A stretch of 64,000 nt of DNA from positions 1 to 64,000 of the forward strand of contig NZ_JAKWJR010000010.1 of the NCBI RefSeq assembly GCF_022761125.1, read 5' to 3'. The DNA is from Nocardioides sp. SR21 (lineage in GTDB: Bacteria; Actinomycetota; Actinomycetes; Propionibacteriales; Nocardioidaceae). The notes beneath the pieces were generated by a model. It saw nothing but the letters and a program-made list of their open reading frames with translations. It searched no databases and was not told where the DNA came from. Below are positions 8,590 to 16,523 of this stretch, in pieces. A program made the translations under genes and the position numbers. Every line of letters begins with the position of its first letter. Position 1 is the first letter of the stretch.

Positions 8590-10165
8590 GGTCGGCGAGG
8601 ACCGCCTCGGCGGCGTTCTTGCCGTTGGTCGCGACCACGCCACCGCCCGGGTGGGTGGACGCGCCACACAGGTAGAAGCCGTCGATCGGGGTGCGCGGCG
8701 TCAGCCGGTTCTCCCACATCTGGTCCGCGGTCACCTCTCCGTGGAAGATGTGCCCGCCGGTCAGGCCGATCTTCGCCTCGATGTCGGGCGCGCCGAGGAC
8801 CTCGTAGTCGATCAGGCAGTCCTCGAAGTCCGGGGCGAAGCGCGCCATCAGGTCGATGAACTGCCGCGCCACCTCATCGCGCCGCGCCTCCCAGCCACCG
8901 TTGACGTCGTACGGCGCGTACTGGCCGAAGATGCTCAGCAGGTGCTGGCCCTCGGGCGCAGGCGAGGGGTCGAGCACGGTCTGGCAGTAGACCTCGCCGA
9001 AGCCGACCGCGGGCTCGCCGGTCAAGAACCGTTCGTATGCCACCTGCGCGTCGTCGAGGCCGCCGGTGACGTCGACCGTGCCGCTGTAGGGGAACGTCGC
9101 TCCCGGAGCAGCGGTGTAGCTGGGCAGCCGGCTCAGCGCGGCGTTGAACTTCACCACCGGCGACGTGATGTCCCAGTCGCGCAGGCGGTCGCCGTACGCC
9201 GTCGGCATCGCGTCGGCGGGGACCATGTCGAGGACCCGCTTGGGGTCGGTGTTGCTGACGACGACCGGCGCGGCGATGAAGGTGCCGTCGTCGAGCCGCA
9301 CGCCCTCGCCCGGCAGGATCTCGCCGACCGGCACCCCGGCCGCGAGCACGGCGCCGGCCTCCTGCGCGGCCTCGGCGATCGCGAAGCTGACCATGCCCAT
9401 GCCGCCCTTGACGTAGCCCCAGATCGGGCCCTCGTCGAGCAGGTCGCCCTGGAAGTGCATGAGCTTCACCGACGCGGTGCCCGGGTCCTTCGGGCCGGCG
9501 CAGGTGCCGATGATGCCCTGGCCGAACAGCGCGTCCTTGAGCCGTTGGTCGGTGACGAACTCGTCGAGCACGTCCGAGATCGACGCGTCGAACAGCGCGT
9601 CGATCATCATCTGGTCGCCCAGGAGCATCTCCTCGAGCTCGGCGCGGGACGGGGACTCACCGGCCCAGCTGTCCCGCGGCCCCTTGCGCAGCCGGATCCG
9701 CATCTGGTCGAAGAAGTCCTCGTAGGCCTCGTAGCCGGCGATCTCCTTCTCCGGGAGGCCGATCGCGCGCAGGTCCTCACGCGTCCGCTCGTGGCTCATC
9801 CACTGGGAGAACGCCGTGCCGTCGTCGAACGGCACCCACAGCTGCGGGTCCGCGACGAAGACCTCGAGCCCGCGCTTGTGGAGCTGCAGGTCGCTGATGA
9901 CGGTCTCGTCGAGCAGCCCGATCACGTACGCGCACGGGCTGATCACGAAGCCCTTGTCCTCGAACGGGGTGTCCAGCGTGCACGCGCCGCCGAGGCGGTC
10001 GCGTGCCTCCAGCACCAGCACCTGCTTGCCGGCTCGAGCGAGGTACGCCGCAGCCGTCAGCCCGTTGTGGCCGCCGCCGACGACGATGACGTCCCACGCG
10101 CGCTTCGCGAGGTCGGCCACCGGCGCGGGCAGCCCGACCTTGCCGAGCTGCGACGCGATGGTCAT
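8579..10165 (-). CDS. Phytoene-desaturase-like FAD/NAD(P) oxidoreductase
   Basis: The 528-residue flavoprotein has an N-terminal dinucleotide-binding motif VIVVGGGHNGLTAAAYLARAG starting near residue 25 and a C-terminal FAD-closing segment GFYLCGASTHPGGGV. This is the layout of the phytoene dehydrogenase / CrtI-like superfamily, often with unknown substrates in actinobacteria. ATG 10165 overlaps the stop of the Rieske oxygenase gene (ATGA), so the two are translationally coupled and probably act on the same compound. No carotenoid synthesis genes are nearby, so carotenoid desaturation is unlikely. A paralogue is at 33022-34653. Confidence 0.85.
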   Translation of the reverse strand: MTIASQLGKVGLPAPVADLAKRAWDVIVVGGGHNGLTAAAYLARAGKQVLVLEARDRLGGACTLDTPFEDKGFVISPCAYVIGLLDETVISDLQLHKRGLEVFVADPQLWVPFDDGTAFSQWMSHERTREDLRAIGLPEKEIAGYEAYEDFFDQMRIRLRKGPRDSWAGESPSRAELEEMLLGDQMMIDALFDASISDVLDEFVTDQRLKDALFGQGIIGTCAGPKDPGTASVKLMHFQGDLLDEGPIWGYVKGGMGMVSFAIAEAAQEAGAVLAAGVPVGEILPGEGVRLDDGTFIAAPVVVSNTDPKRVLDMVPADAMPTAYGDRLRDWDITSPVVKFNAALSRLPSYTAAPGATFPYSGTVDVTGGLDDAQVAYERFLTGEPAVGFGEVYCQTVLDPSPAPEGQHLLSIFGQYAPYDVNGGWEARRDEVARQFIDLMARFAPDFEDCLIDYEVLGAPDIEAKIGLTGGHIFHGEVTADQMWENRLTPRTPIDGFYLCGASTHPGGGVVATNGKNAAEAVLADLSG

Positions 10166-11388
10166 CGCGCGGCGCCGAGCGGGTGGTCGCTCGACTGCGA
10201 GACCAGCGACGGCCGCGCGTCCTCGGCGCGGCCGAGCCCGGCGTACGCACGGGCGACCCGGCTGACGAACTGGTAGACGCCGTCCTCCTCGGGCGCCAGC
10301 GGCCCGGGCACCTGGTACGGCGTGGCCAGCCCGCGCTGGACGGACTCGCACGCGGCCCAGTCCTGGCGGTTGGTGAGGTCCCAGAAGTCCACGGCGTACG
10401 ACGGGTCGAAGCCCTCGCGCTCGGCGACCTCGCGCGGGAACGCCCACGAGCACTCGACGTGGGTGCGATCGGCGGCGATCGGCCGCATCAGGTGGGTCAT
10501 CACGTAGTCGGGGTGCAGGCTCACCAGGAGGTTCGGGTAGCCGACGAGGTACATCACCGTGCGCAGCTCGGTCGGCGACAGGCCCTCGATCGGGGTGCCG
10601 CCGGAACGACCGTCGAGCGACATCGTGTCGGCCTCGGGGATCAGCGCCATCCAGCCGCCCATCCAGTCGCCGTCGAAGTCGAGGTTCTCCCCGCTCTGCG
10701 GCGGGCTGATGCGGGTGAGCTCGGGGTGGATCGTCGAGCAGTGGTAGCACTCCTGGTAGTTCTCGGCGATCACCTTCCAGTTGGTCGCGAGCTCGTAGGA
10801 GTGGGTCGCGACGGTGACCAGGTCCTCCGGCCGGTACGGCGCGATGATCTCGTCGAGCCCGGCGACGTGCTCCTCGAACGCGCCGCTGTCACCGGCCGGG
10901 TCGATGAAGATCCAGCCGTGCCAGATGACCAGCGGGATCGAGAACAGCCCGAACTCGCCCTTGTCGAAGCCCTCCATCTCGCGGAAGCCGCCGGGCGCGT
11001 TGCGCAGCGAGCCGTCGAGCTTGTAGCTCCAGGAGTGGTACGGGCACACGATGCTGCGCCGCTGCTCCGTCACGCCGCAGGGCAGCAGCTCGTGGGCCCG
11101 GTGCCGGCAGGAGTTCGCGAACGCGCGGATCTGCTCGTCCTCGCCCCGCACCAGCAGCACGCCGCCGGCGCCGGTCTCGATCGAGCGTTGGCTGCCGACC
11201 GGCCCGAAGTCGGTCGCCGTACCGACGCACTGCCAGCCGGAGAAGACGTTCGCCTGCTCCCACGCGAAGACGGCAGGATCGAGGTACGCCGCCGCCGGGA
11301 GCATCCGCGACGACCCGAACTCGGCGTACGACCTGGCGACGTCCGCCGCGGGCAGCGGAGCGATCGTGCCACGCAGTTGATTGAACAT
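10162..11388 (-). CDS. Rieske non-heme iron oxygenase, alpha subunit
   Basis: The 408-residue protein has a Rieske 2Fe-2S site, CRHRAHELL with the second pair in CPYHSWSY, followed by the mononuclear iron site NYQECYHCSTIHPEL (two His) and an Asp in the segment YAVDFWDLTNRQDW. This is the ring-hydroxylating dioxygenase or carnitine/choline-type monooxygenase alpha subunit family. No beta subunit or reductase gene is next to it. The start ATG at 11388 follows TAGGCT (11395-11400) by six bases, so the transcript is probably leaderless. It is first of a two-gene unit with the phytoene-desaturase-like gene. Substrate unknown. Confidence 0.9.
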   Translation of the reverse strand: MFNQLRGTIAPLPAADVARSYAEFGSSRMLPAAAYLDPAVFAWEQANVFSGWQCVGTATDFGPVGSQRSIETGAGGVLLVRGEDEQIRAFANSCRHRAHELLPCGVTEQRRSIVCPYHSWSYKLDGSLRNAPGGFREMEGFDKGEFGLFSIPLVIWHGWIFIDPAGDSGAFEEHVAGLDEIIAPYRPEDLVTVATHSYELATNWKVIAENYQECYHCSTIHPELTRISPPQSGENLDFDGDWMGGWMALIPEADTMSLDGRSGGTPIEGLSPTELRTVMYLVGYPNLLVSLHPDYVMTHLMRPIAADRTHVECSWAFPREVAEREGFDPSYAVDFWDLTNRQDWAACESVQRGLATPYQVPGPLAPEEDGVYQFVSRVARAYAGLGRAEDARPSLVSQSSDHPLGAAR

Positions 11389-11434
11389 GCAGTCAGCCTA
11401 GGCTCGTGGCGCGCTCGGGTCCAGGGGGCCCGGG

Positions 11435-12157
11435 TCAGGTCAGTGGTTGGAAGAGCCGGTCATCGACCGGTTCGTCGAAGGCGATGTCGAGGAACTCGTT
11501 GACCTCGGCCGGGGCTCCGTCGACGAGCTTGGTGACCCGCATCAGCGTCGACGTCTCCTGATCGAGGTGGAACCGGAACTCCCGGCCGCCCGAGACCATG
11601 TCGAAGACCTCCGCGCCCGGCGTGCACCCGCGCGGATCCCGCTCCTTCGGCGTGGCGACGACGAGGTCGCACGCACGCCCCGCGACCGTCTCGGTCTCGT
11701 CCGTCGCGGAGAGGTCGAACCCGTCCGGCACGTCGGTCGGCGTGAGGAGCAGGAAGAAGTCGGCTCCCCCGTGGCTGGTTCGGCGGTCGCCGTGGTTGGT
11801 CTGCACACGATGGCCGTTGCGGCTCCAGAACCACGGCTCGTCGACCACGACCAGGTCGTCCATCCACATCTCACCGACCCGGGAGAGTGCCTCGGCCCGT
11901 CGACGCCTGCCACGCTCGGCGGCGTGCACCCGCAGGAGGTGCTCGACCGGCACCTTCGGGCCGGCATCCGGCATCTCGTGCACGGCAACCGCCCTCATGC
12001 GGTTCCGCCCCGCGCCCTGCTCGTCCAGGCCGTGCCACTCCATGAACGCGCGGGTGACGAGCGGCTGGTCCCGCCACGTGCGGAAGGTGCCGGACACGGT
12101 CGTCCACCGATCGCCGGCGGCGCGGAGCCGCGACGCGAGGTCGTCCTGCTCGAGCAT
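11435..12157 (-). CDS. Conserved hypothetical protein, 240 aa
   Basis: I do not recognise a characterised family. The soluble protein has no signal peptide or membrane helix. It starts MLEQDDLASRLRAAGDRW and contains WRDQPLVTRAFMEWHGL, a strand-rich middle with VVDEPWFWSRNGHRVQTN, and C-terminal LDQETSTLMRVTKLVDG, reminiscent of the LolA/RseB-type half-barrel in which a substituted polypeptide or lipid is bound; that comparison is weak. The gene reads out of the large repeat array that starts just upstream of its ATG, so its promoter must lie in or next to the repeats. Confidence 0.7.
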   Translation of the reverse strand: MLEQDDLASRLRAAGDRWTTVSGTFRTWRDQPLVTRAFMEWHGLDEQGAGRNRMRAVAVHEMPDAGPKVPVEHLLRVHAAERGRRRRAEALSRVGEMWMDDLVVVDEPWFWSRNGHRVQTNHGDRRTSHGGADFFLLLTPTDVPDGFDLSATDETETVAGRACDLVVATPKERDPRGCTPGAEVFDMVSGGREFRFHLDQETSTLMRVTKLVDGAPAEVNEFLDIAFDEPVDDRLFQPLT

Positions 12158-12296
12158 GGCCCGACGCTCTCACACCTCGCCGGTGATCGAGCAGCGAGCG
12201 CCAGCGAGCGTCGTCGAGATCCCGGAAACCCACCCGCCGCGTCGGCTACCGGGGTCTCGACAAGCTCGACCAACGACGACCGCTCACACCTCCCCC

Positions 12297-12325
12297 GGTG
12301 ATCGAGCCGATCCCGCCGTCGTGCC
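12297..12325 (-). repeat. Copy of the permease 3' end inside the array (27/29)
   Basis: This 29-bp spacer segment differs at two positions from 13458-13486, which codes for GHDGGIGSFT near the C-terminus of the permease gene at 13446-14324. It shows that a piece of that gene was duplicated together with the repeat units. Confidence 0.8.
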
Positions 12326-12565
12326 AGCGCGCCCGGTGATCGAGCAGCGAGCGCCAGCGAGCGTCGTCGAGATCCCAGAAACCCAACCCACCGCGTCAAC
12401 TACGGGGGTCTCGACAAGCTCGACCAACGACGACCGCTCACACCTCCCCCGGTGATCGAGCAGCGAGCGCCAGCGAGCGTCGTCGAGATCCCAGATACCC
12501 ACCCGTCACGTCTGCTACAGGGGTCTCGACAAGCTCGACCAACGACGACCGCTCACACCGCCCCC

Positions 12566-12594
12566 GGTGAACGAGCCGATGCCGCCGTCGTGCC
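12566..12594 (-). repeat. Exact copy of the permease 3' end inside the array (29/29)
   Basis: All 29 bases match 13458-13486, the coding end of the adjacent permease gene. The flanking sequence is array sequence on both sides. This is the least changed of the captured copies, so it may be the youngest. Confidence 0.88.
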
Positions 12595-12949
12595 AAGCGC
12601 GCCCGGTGATCGAGCAGCGAGCGCCAGCGAGCGTCGTCGAGATCCCAGAAACCCACCCACCGCGTCGGCTACCGGGGTCTCGACAAGCTCGACCAACGAC
12701 GACCGCTCACACCTCCCCCGTTGATCAAGCAGCGAGCGCCAGCGAGCGTCGTCGAGATCCCGGAAACCCACCCGCCGCGTCGGCCACGGGGGTCTCGACA
12801 AGCTCGACCAACGACGACCGCTCACACCTCCCCCGGTGATCGAGCAGCGAGCGCCAGCGAGCGTCGTCGAGATCCCGGAAACCCACCCGGCGCGTCGGCT
12901 ACCGGGGTCTCGACAAGCTCGACCAACGACGACCGCTCACACCTCCCCC

Positions 12950-12978
12950 GGTGATCGAGCCGATCCCGCCGTCGTGCC
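12950..12978 (-). repeat. Copy of the permease 3' end inside the array (27/29)
   Basis: Identical to the copy at 12297-12325 and two bases different from the permease end at 13458-13486. A more diverged relative is at 13104-13132. The identity of this copy with the first one points to amplification of a larger unit of spacer plus repeats. Confidence 0.8.
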
Positions 12979-13445
12979 AGCGCGCCCGGTGATCGAGCAG
13001 CGAGCGCCAGCGAGCGTCGTCGAGATCCCAGAAACCCAACCCACCGCGTCGGCCACAGGGGTCTCGACAAGCTCGACCAACGACGACCGCTCACACCTCC
13101 CCCGGTGAACGACCCGAGGCCGCCGCCGTACCCGCTCCCCCGGTGATCGAGCAGCGAGCGCCAGCGAGCGTCGTCGAGATCCCAGAAACCCACCCGCCAC
13201 GTCGGCTACAGGGGTCTCGACAAGCTCGACCAACGACGACCGCACACACCTCCCCCGGTGATCGAGCAGCGAGCGCCAGCGAGCGTCGTCGAGATCCCAG
13301 AAACCCACCCACCGCGTCAACTACGGGGGTCTCGACAAGCTCGACCAACGACGACCGCTCACACCTCCCCCGGTGATCAAGCAGCGGAAACCCACCCACC
13401 GCGTCGGCCACGGGAGTCTCGACAAGCTCGACCAACGGCGACCGC

Positions 13446-14324
13446 TCACGCCTCGCCGGTGAACGAGCCGATGCCGCCGTCGTGCCCGCTGCGACGGCCG
13501 ATCCAGCGGTAGATCGCGAAGCCGAGGACCACGGCGAGCATCGCGGTCACCAGCATCAGCGTGGCGAGGGCGTTGAGGGCGGGGGTCGGGGCGGCGCGGG
13601 CGGTGTTGTAGATCTTCACCGAGGTCGGCTCGGTGCTGGAGTCGCCGGAGAGGTAGCGGACGATCACGAAGTCGTCGATCACGTCCGCGAAGACGAGCAC
13701 GGCGCTGGCCACGATCGCCGGCATCAGCATCGGCAGGATCACCCGGCGCTGCGCCTGCATCGGCGAGGCACCGAGGTCCATCGCGGCCTCCTCGTACTGC
13801 GTACCGATGGTCGCGAGCCTGGCTCTGACGAGGACCGCTGGGTAGGCGATCTGGTACGTCACCAGGCCGACCACCTGCGCGCTGGTCCCGAGCGCGATCG
13901 GCAGCGCGACGTTCGTGACGACGAACAGCAGCGCCACTGCGAGGAGGATCTCGGGGATCACGAACGACAGCAGCAGCGCCGCGTTCGCGCCGCTCGGCAG
14001 TCGCCCGTGCCACCGGTCGAGTCCGATCGCGAGCGCGACCCCGAGCGGCACCGTGATCAGCGTGGTGATGATGCCGAGGCGCAGCGTCTGGACCAGCGCC
14101 GCGTGCAGGGAGTCGTCGTACCAGACCGAGCGGTATGGGTCGCCCCAGTACCACCGCATCGAGAAGCCCTGCCAGACCGTGCGCGACTTGCCGTCGTTGA
14201 AGGAGAACAGCACCGCGACCAGCACCGGCAGCAGCGACCACAGCAGGTAGCCGACCGTGATCGCGACGAGGATCCGCGGCTTGCGCCAGGGGTCGCGCCA
14301 CCACCCCGTCCGCCGGCCGCTCAC
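13446..14324 (-). CDS. Pot-type ABC transporter permease (PotC-like)
   Basis: The 292-residue membrane protein has about six helices and the EAA loop EEAAMDLGASPMQAQRRVILP, as in PotC/YdcV permeases for polyamines and related amines. The start ATG overlaps the stop of the partner permease gene (ATGA). The C-terminal ten or so codons (GHDGGIGSFTGEA) run directly into the repeat array and are the source of the copies embedded there. It works with the PotB-like permease, the binding protein at 15202 and the ATPase at 17903. Confidence 0.9.
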   Translation of the reverse strand: MSGRRTGWWRDPWRKPRILVAITVGYLLWSLLPVLVAVLFSFNDGKSRTVWQGFSMRWYWGDPYRSVWYDDSLHAALVQTLRLGIITTLITVPLGVALAIGLDRWHGRLPSGANAALLLSFVIPEILLAVALLFVVTNVALPIALGTSAQVVGLVTYQIAYPAVLVRARLATIGTQYEEAAMDLGASPMQAQRRVILPMLMPAIVASAVLVFADVIDDFVIVRYLSGDSSTEPTSVKIYNTARAAPTPALNALATLMLVTAMLAVVLGFAIYRWIGRRSGHDGGIGSFTGEA

Positions 14325-15205
14325 AGCCCGGCCTCGTCACGGGACACCGAACGGACGTAATAGATCATCGGCAGCAGCGAGACGAGCAGGACCAGGAGCA
14401 CGAACGCGCCGGCCTGACCGGTCTGGCCCGGCGTCAGCACGGTCTCGTTGATCAGGTTGCCGACCATCGAGGTCTGCGGCGACCCGGAGAGCAGGTCGGA
14501 GGTGTAGTAGTCGCCGAGCATCGGCAGGCAGGTGAGCAGCACGCTCGCCACCACGATCGGGCGGCACATCGGCATCGTCACCCGGAAGAACGCGGACGTC
14601 CGGCTCGCGCCGAGGTCGCGCGCCGCCTCGACCAGCGACTGCGGCAGCCGGTCGAGGCCGGCGTACAGCGGGATGATCATGTACGGCACGTAGCCGTAGA
14701 CGAGACCGAGCACCACGACCTCGGACCGGCCCGACAGCCAGTCGACCTGGCCGGGGAGGATCCGGTTGACGAGTCCGTCGTTCGCGAGCAGGTTCACCCA
14801 CGCCAGCATGCGCATCATGTAGCTGATCCAGAACGGCGCGATCAGCAGCGCGAGCAGGAGGCCTCGCCAGCGGCCCGCGAGCCGTGCGACGTAGTACGCG
14901 ATGGGGAACGCGATCACCAGGCACAGCAGGCTGGCGGTGACGACGTACACCGCCGTGCGCAGCAGCGCGGGCCCGAAGAAGCCGGTCGGCCCGACGATGT
15001 GCTCGAGGACGTACCGCATCTGGGTGGTGTCCCAGTACGCCGGGTTCCAGATCGGCACCGCGGTGCGGAAGATCGGGTCGAGCCCGCCGAAGACCACCGC
15101 GAGGACGACGTACAGCGGCGCGAGGAAGAAGACCAGCAGCCAGACGATGCCGGGCAGTGCCAGCACCGGGCCGAGGAAACGGTTGCCGCGGTCCTCGGTG
15201 CTCAT
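14321..15205 (-). CDS. Pot-type ABC transporter permease (PotB-like)
   Basis: The 294-residue permease has about six helices and the EAA loop VEAARDLGASRTSAFFRVTMP. It begins MSTEDRGNRFLGPVLALPG; this start was chosen because it overlaps the stop of the binding-protein gene as ATGA, while a longer reading would run back through that gene in the wrong frame. PotB/YdcU-type permeases move spermidine, putrescine or similar amines. It heads the permease pair with the PotC-like gene downstream. Confidence 0.9.
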   Translation of the reverse strand: MSTEDRGNRFLGPVLALPGIVWLLVFFLAPLYVVLAVVFGGLDPIFRTAVPIWNPAYWDTTQMRYVLEHIVGPTGFFGPALLRTAVYVVTASLLCLVIAFPIAYYVARLAGRWRGLLLALLIAPFWISYMMRMLAWVNLLANDGLVNRILPGQVDWLSGRSEVVVLGLVYGYVPYMIIPLYAGLDRLPQSLVEAARDLGASRTSAFFRVTMPMCRPIVVASVLLTCLPMLGDYYTSDLLSGSPQTSMVGNLINETVLTPGQTGQAGAFVLLVLLVSLLPMIYYVRSVSRDEAGL

Positions 15206-16422
15206 CCGCCGGCCTTGAACTGCTGCCAGACCTGGTGCCAGGCCTGGTCGTTGGCGACGTCGAGCTCGAGCAGGCGGTACGACGAGTCGAACCACTCCTG
15301 CTTCACGGCGGCCGTCGCGAGGTTCTCCGGCAGGTAGCCGTCGGCGACCAGCCGGTCGGTGTCGAGGACCCGCTGCGGCGGCTGGTAGCCGATGAACCCG
15401 AAGTTCCGCAGCGCGTTCTTCTCGTCGAGCATGTGCTGGATGAACAGGTGCGCGAGCACCGGGCACCTGCCGTCCTTGAGCACCACCATCAGGTCGTTGT
15501 CGACCAGACCCTTGCCGTCCTCGGGGAACCAGTAGCGCAGCACGTCGACCGACTGGCCTTTCGGCAGGTAGTACTGGGCGTTCACGATGTCGCCGGACCA
15601 CATCTGGCTGACGCCCAGCTGGCCCCCGGGCAGGTCGCTGTACATCGAGACGGTCACCTTGGGCTGGGTGGCGTCCGAGATCGCGCTCAGGCCGTCGCTG
15701 ATCGTGCGGAGGTCGCGCGCCGAGTCGGTGTTGACGTCGGTGATGCCGGCGCGCAGCCCGACCATCGCCATCGCGGTGTGCCAGTCGTCGATGATCGCGG
15801 TCGAGCCGGCGTACTGCTCGTCCCACAGGACGTCGTACGGGTTGTCGAGCGTGGCGACGTCGCCCACCTGGTCGTCGCGCCACCCGATGCCCGTCGAGTA
15901 GACGGTGTACGGCACCGTGAACTGCCAGCCCTGGTCGTACCAGGGGTTCTGGAACGTCGGCCAGACGTTCTCGATGTTGCTCAGGTACGTGTGGTTGAGC
16001 GGCTGCACGAGCTCGGCGGCGACCAGCCGGCTGATCTGGTCGTAGCTCGGGAAGTAGATGTCGTAGGGCACCGACCCGGTGCGGATCTTCTGCACGGCCT
16101 CGTCGGTGTCGTTGAACGTCGAGATCTTCACCTCGACGCCGTACTGCTTCTCGAACGCCTTGACCACGCCGGGCGCGACGTAGTCGGCGTAGTTGTAGAG
16201 GATCAGCGGCCCGGACTCGGGCGACAGCCCGTCGGCGATCGGCTGGTTGTCGTCCTGGATCGTCCAGCGGACCGGATCGTCGGGCGACGCGATGCGCAGG
16301 TCGGAGGCGGTCAGCTCGGGCCGGCCGCAGGCCTGCAGCAGGCTCGCGGCGGCCGGGATCCCCAGCCCCAGCAGGGCTGCCGTACGCAGCACGGAGCGAC
16401 GGTCGAGGCGCGGATCTGCCAT
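15202..16422 (-). CDS. Pot-type ABC transporter substrate-binding lipoprotein (PotD/PotF-like)
   Basis: The 406-residue protein starts MADPRLDRRSVLRTAALLGL and continues to a lipobox LLQAC near residue 32; the RR pair with Ser/Val/Leu suggests Tat export. The mature part opens with LILYNYADYVAPGVVKAFEK, the signature opening of PotD/PotF proteins, and holds aspartate/tryptophan residues typical of amine pockets (SYDQISRL, WSGDIVNAQ). It is first in the minus-strand transporter operon, divergent from the aminotransferase gene, with a shared operator-like site between them. Confidence 0.9.
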   Translation of the reverse strand: MADPRLDRRSVLRTAALLGLGIPAAASLLQACGRPELTASDLRIASPDDPVRWTIQDDNQPIADGLSPESGPLILYNYADYVAPGVVKAFEKQYGVEVKISTFNDTDEAVQKIRTGSVPYDIYFPSYDQISRLVAAELVQPLNHTYLSNIENVWPTFQNPWYDQGWQFTVPYTVYSTGIGWRDDQVGDVATLDNPYDVLWDEQYAGSTAIIDDWHTAMAMVGLRAGITDVNTDSARDLRTISDGLSAISDATQPKVTVSMYSDLPGGQLGVSQMWSGDIVNAQYYLPKGQSVDVLRYWFPEDGKGLVDNDLMVVLKDGRCPVLAHLFIQHMLDEKNALRNFGFIGYQPPQRVLDTDRLVADGYLPENLATAAVKQEWFDSSYRLLELDVANDQAWHQVWQQFKAGG

Positions 16423-16482
16423 GCAGCCTCCCGTTTCCCGTCGGGCTCCGAGGGGGTTGTCGGTCGCACCACCGTCACATAG

Positions 16483-16500
16483 ATTGAATACTCAGTCAAT
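16483..16500. promoter_or_regulatory. BetI-like operator in the divergent amine promoter
   Basis: The sequence ATTGAATACTCAGTCAAT lies between the binding-protein and aminotransferase genes. Its ends form an inverted repeat (ATTGA/TCAAT), as in BetI-type TetR operators. A close match (15/18) is found at 32995-33012 next to the TetR gene at 32271, which suggests that this regulator controls both loci. Confidence 0.55.
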
Positions 16501-16523
16501 CGCCCCGAAGGGGAGGTTCCACG

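Larger units (their letters stand above)
12166..13447. repeat. Tandem array of about ten 115-bp inverted-repeat units
   Basis: Units begin near 12183, 12336, 12452, 12606, 12721, 12836, 12989, 13143, 13258 and 13373; the last lacks the middle of its first arm. Each unit has arm A (GATCGAGCAGCGAGCGCCAG, then CGAGCGTCGTCGAGATCCC), a variable centre with ACCCACC, arm B (GGGGTCTCGACAAGCTCGAC) and a tail CCAACGACGACCGCTCACACC. Arms A and B are inverted with respect to each other (GTCGAGATCCC against GGGGTCTCGAC), so each unit can form an imperfect hairpin. Four units are preceded by a spacer of about 38 bp. The array separates a permease gene from a hypothetical gene on the same strand. A single related copy is at 58355-58445. 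Confidence 0.92.

Noticed and set aside
8579..10165. Carotenoid phytoene desaturase (crtI)
   Set aside because: The fold matches, but no crtB, crtE or other carotenoid genes are nearby and it is coupled to a Rieske oxygenase.
12180..13440. Several 70-135 codon frames across the repeat array
   Set aside because: They consist of the repeat translated in different frames (VIEQRAPASVVEIPETHPP and similar), appear on both strands and have no family match or promoter.
12166..13447. CRISPR array
   Set aside because: Units are 115 bp, are themselves inverted repeats, have no unique spacers of constant length and no cas genes are near. The spacer-like pieces come from the neighbouring gene.
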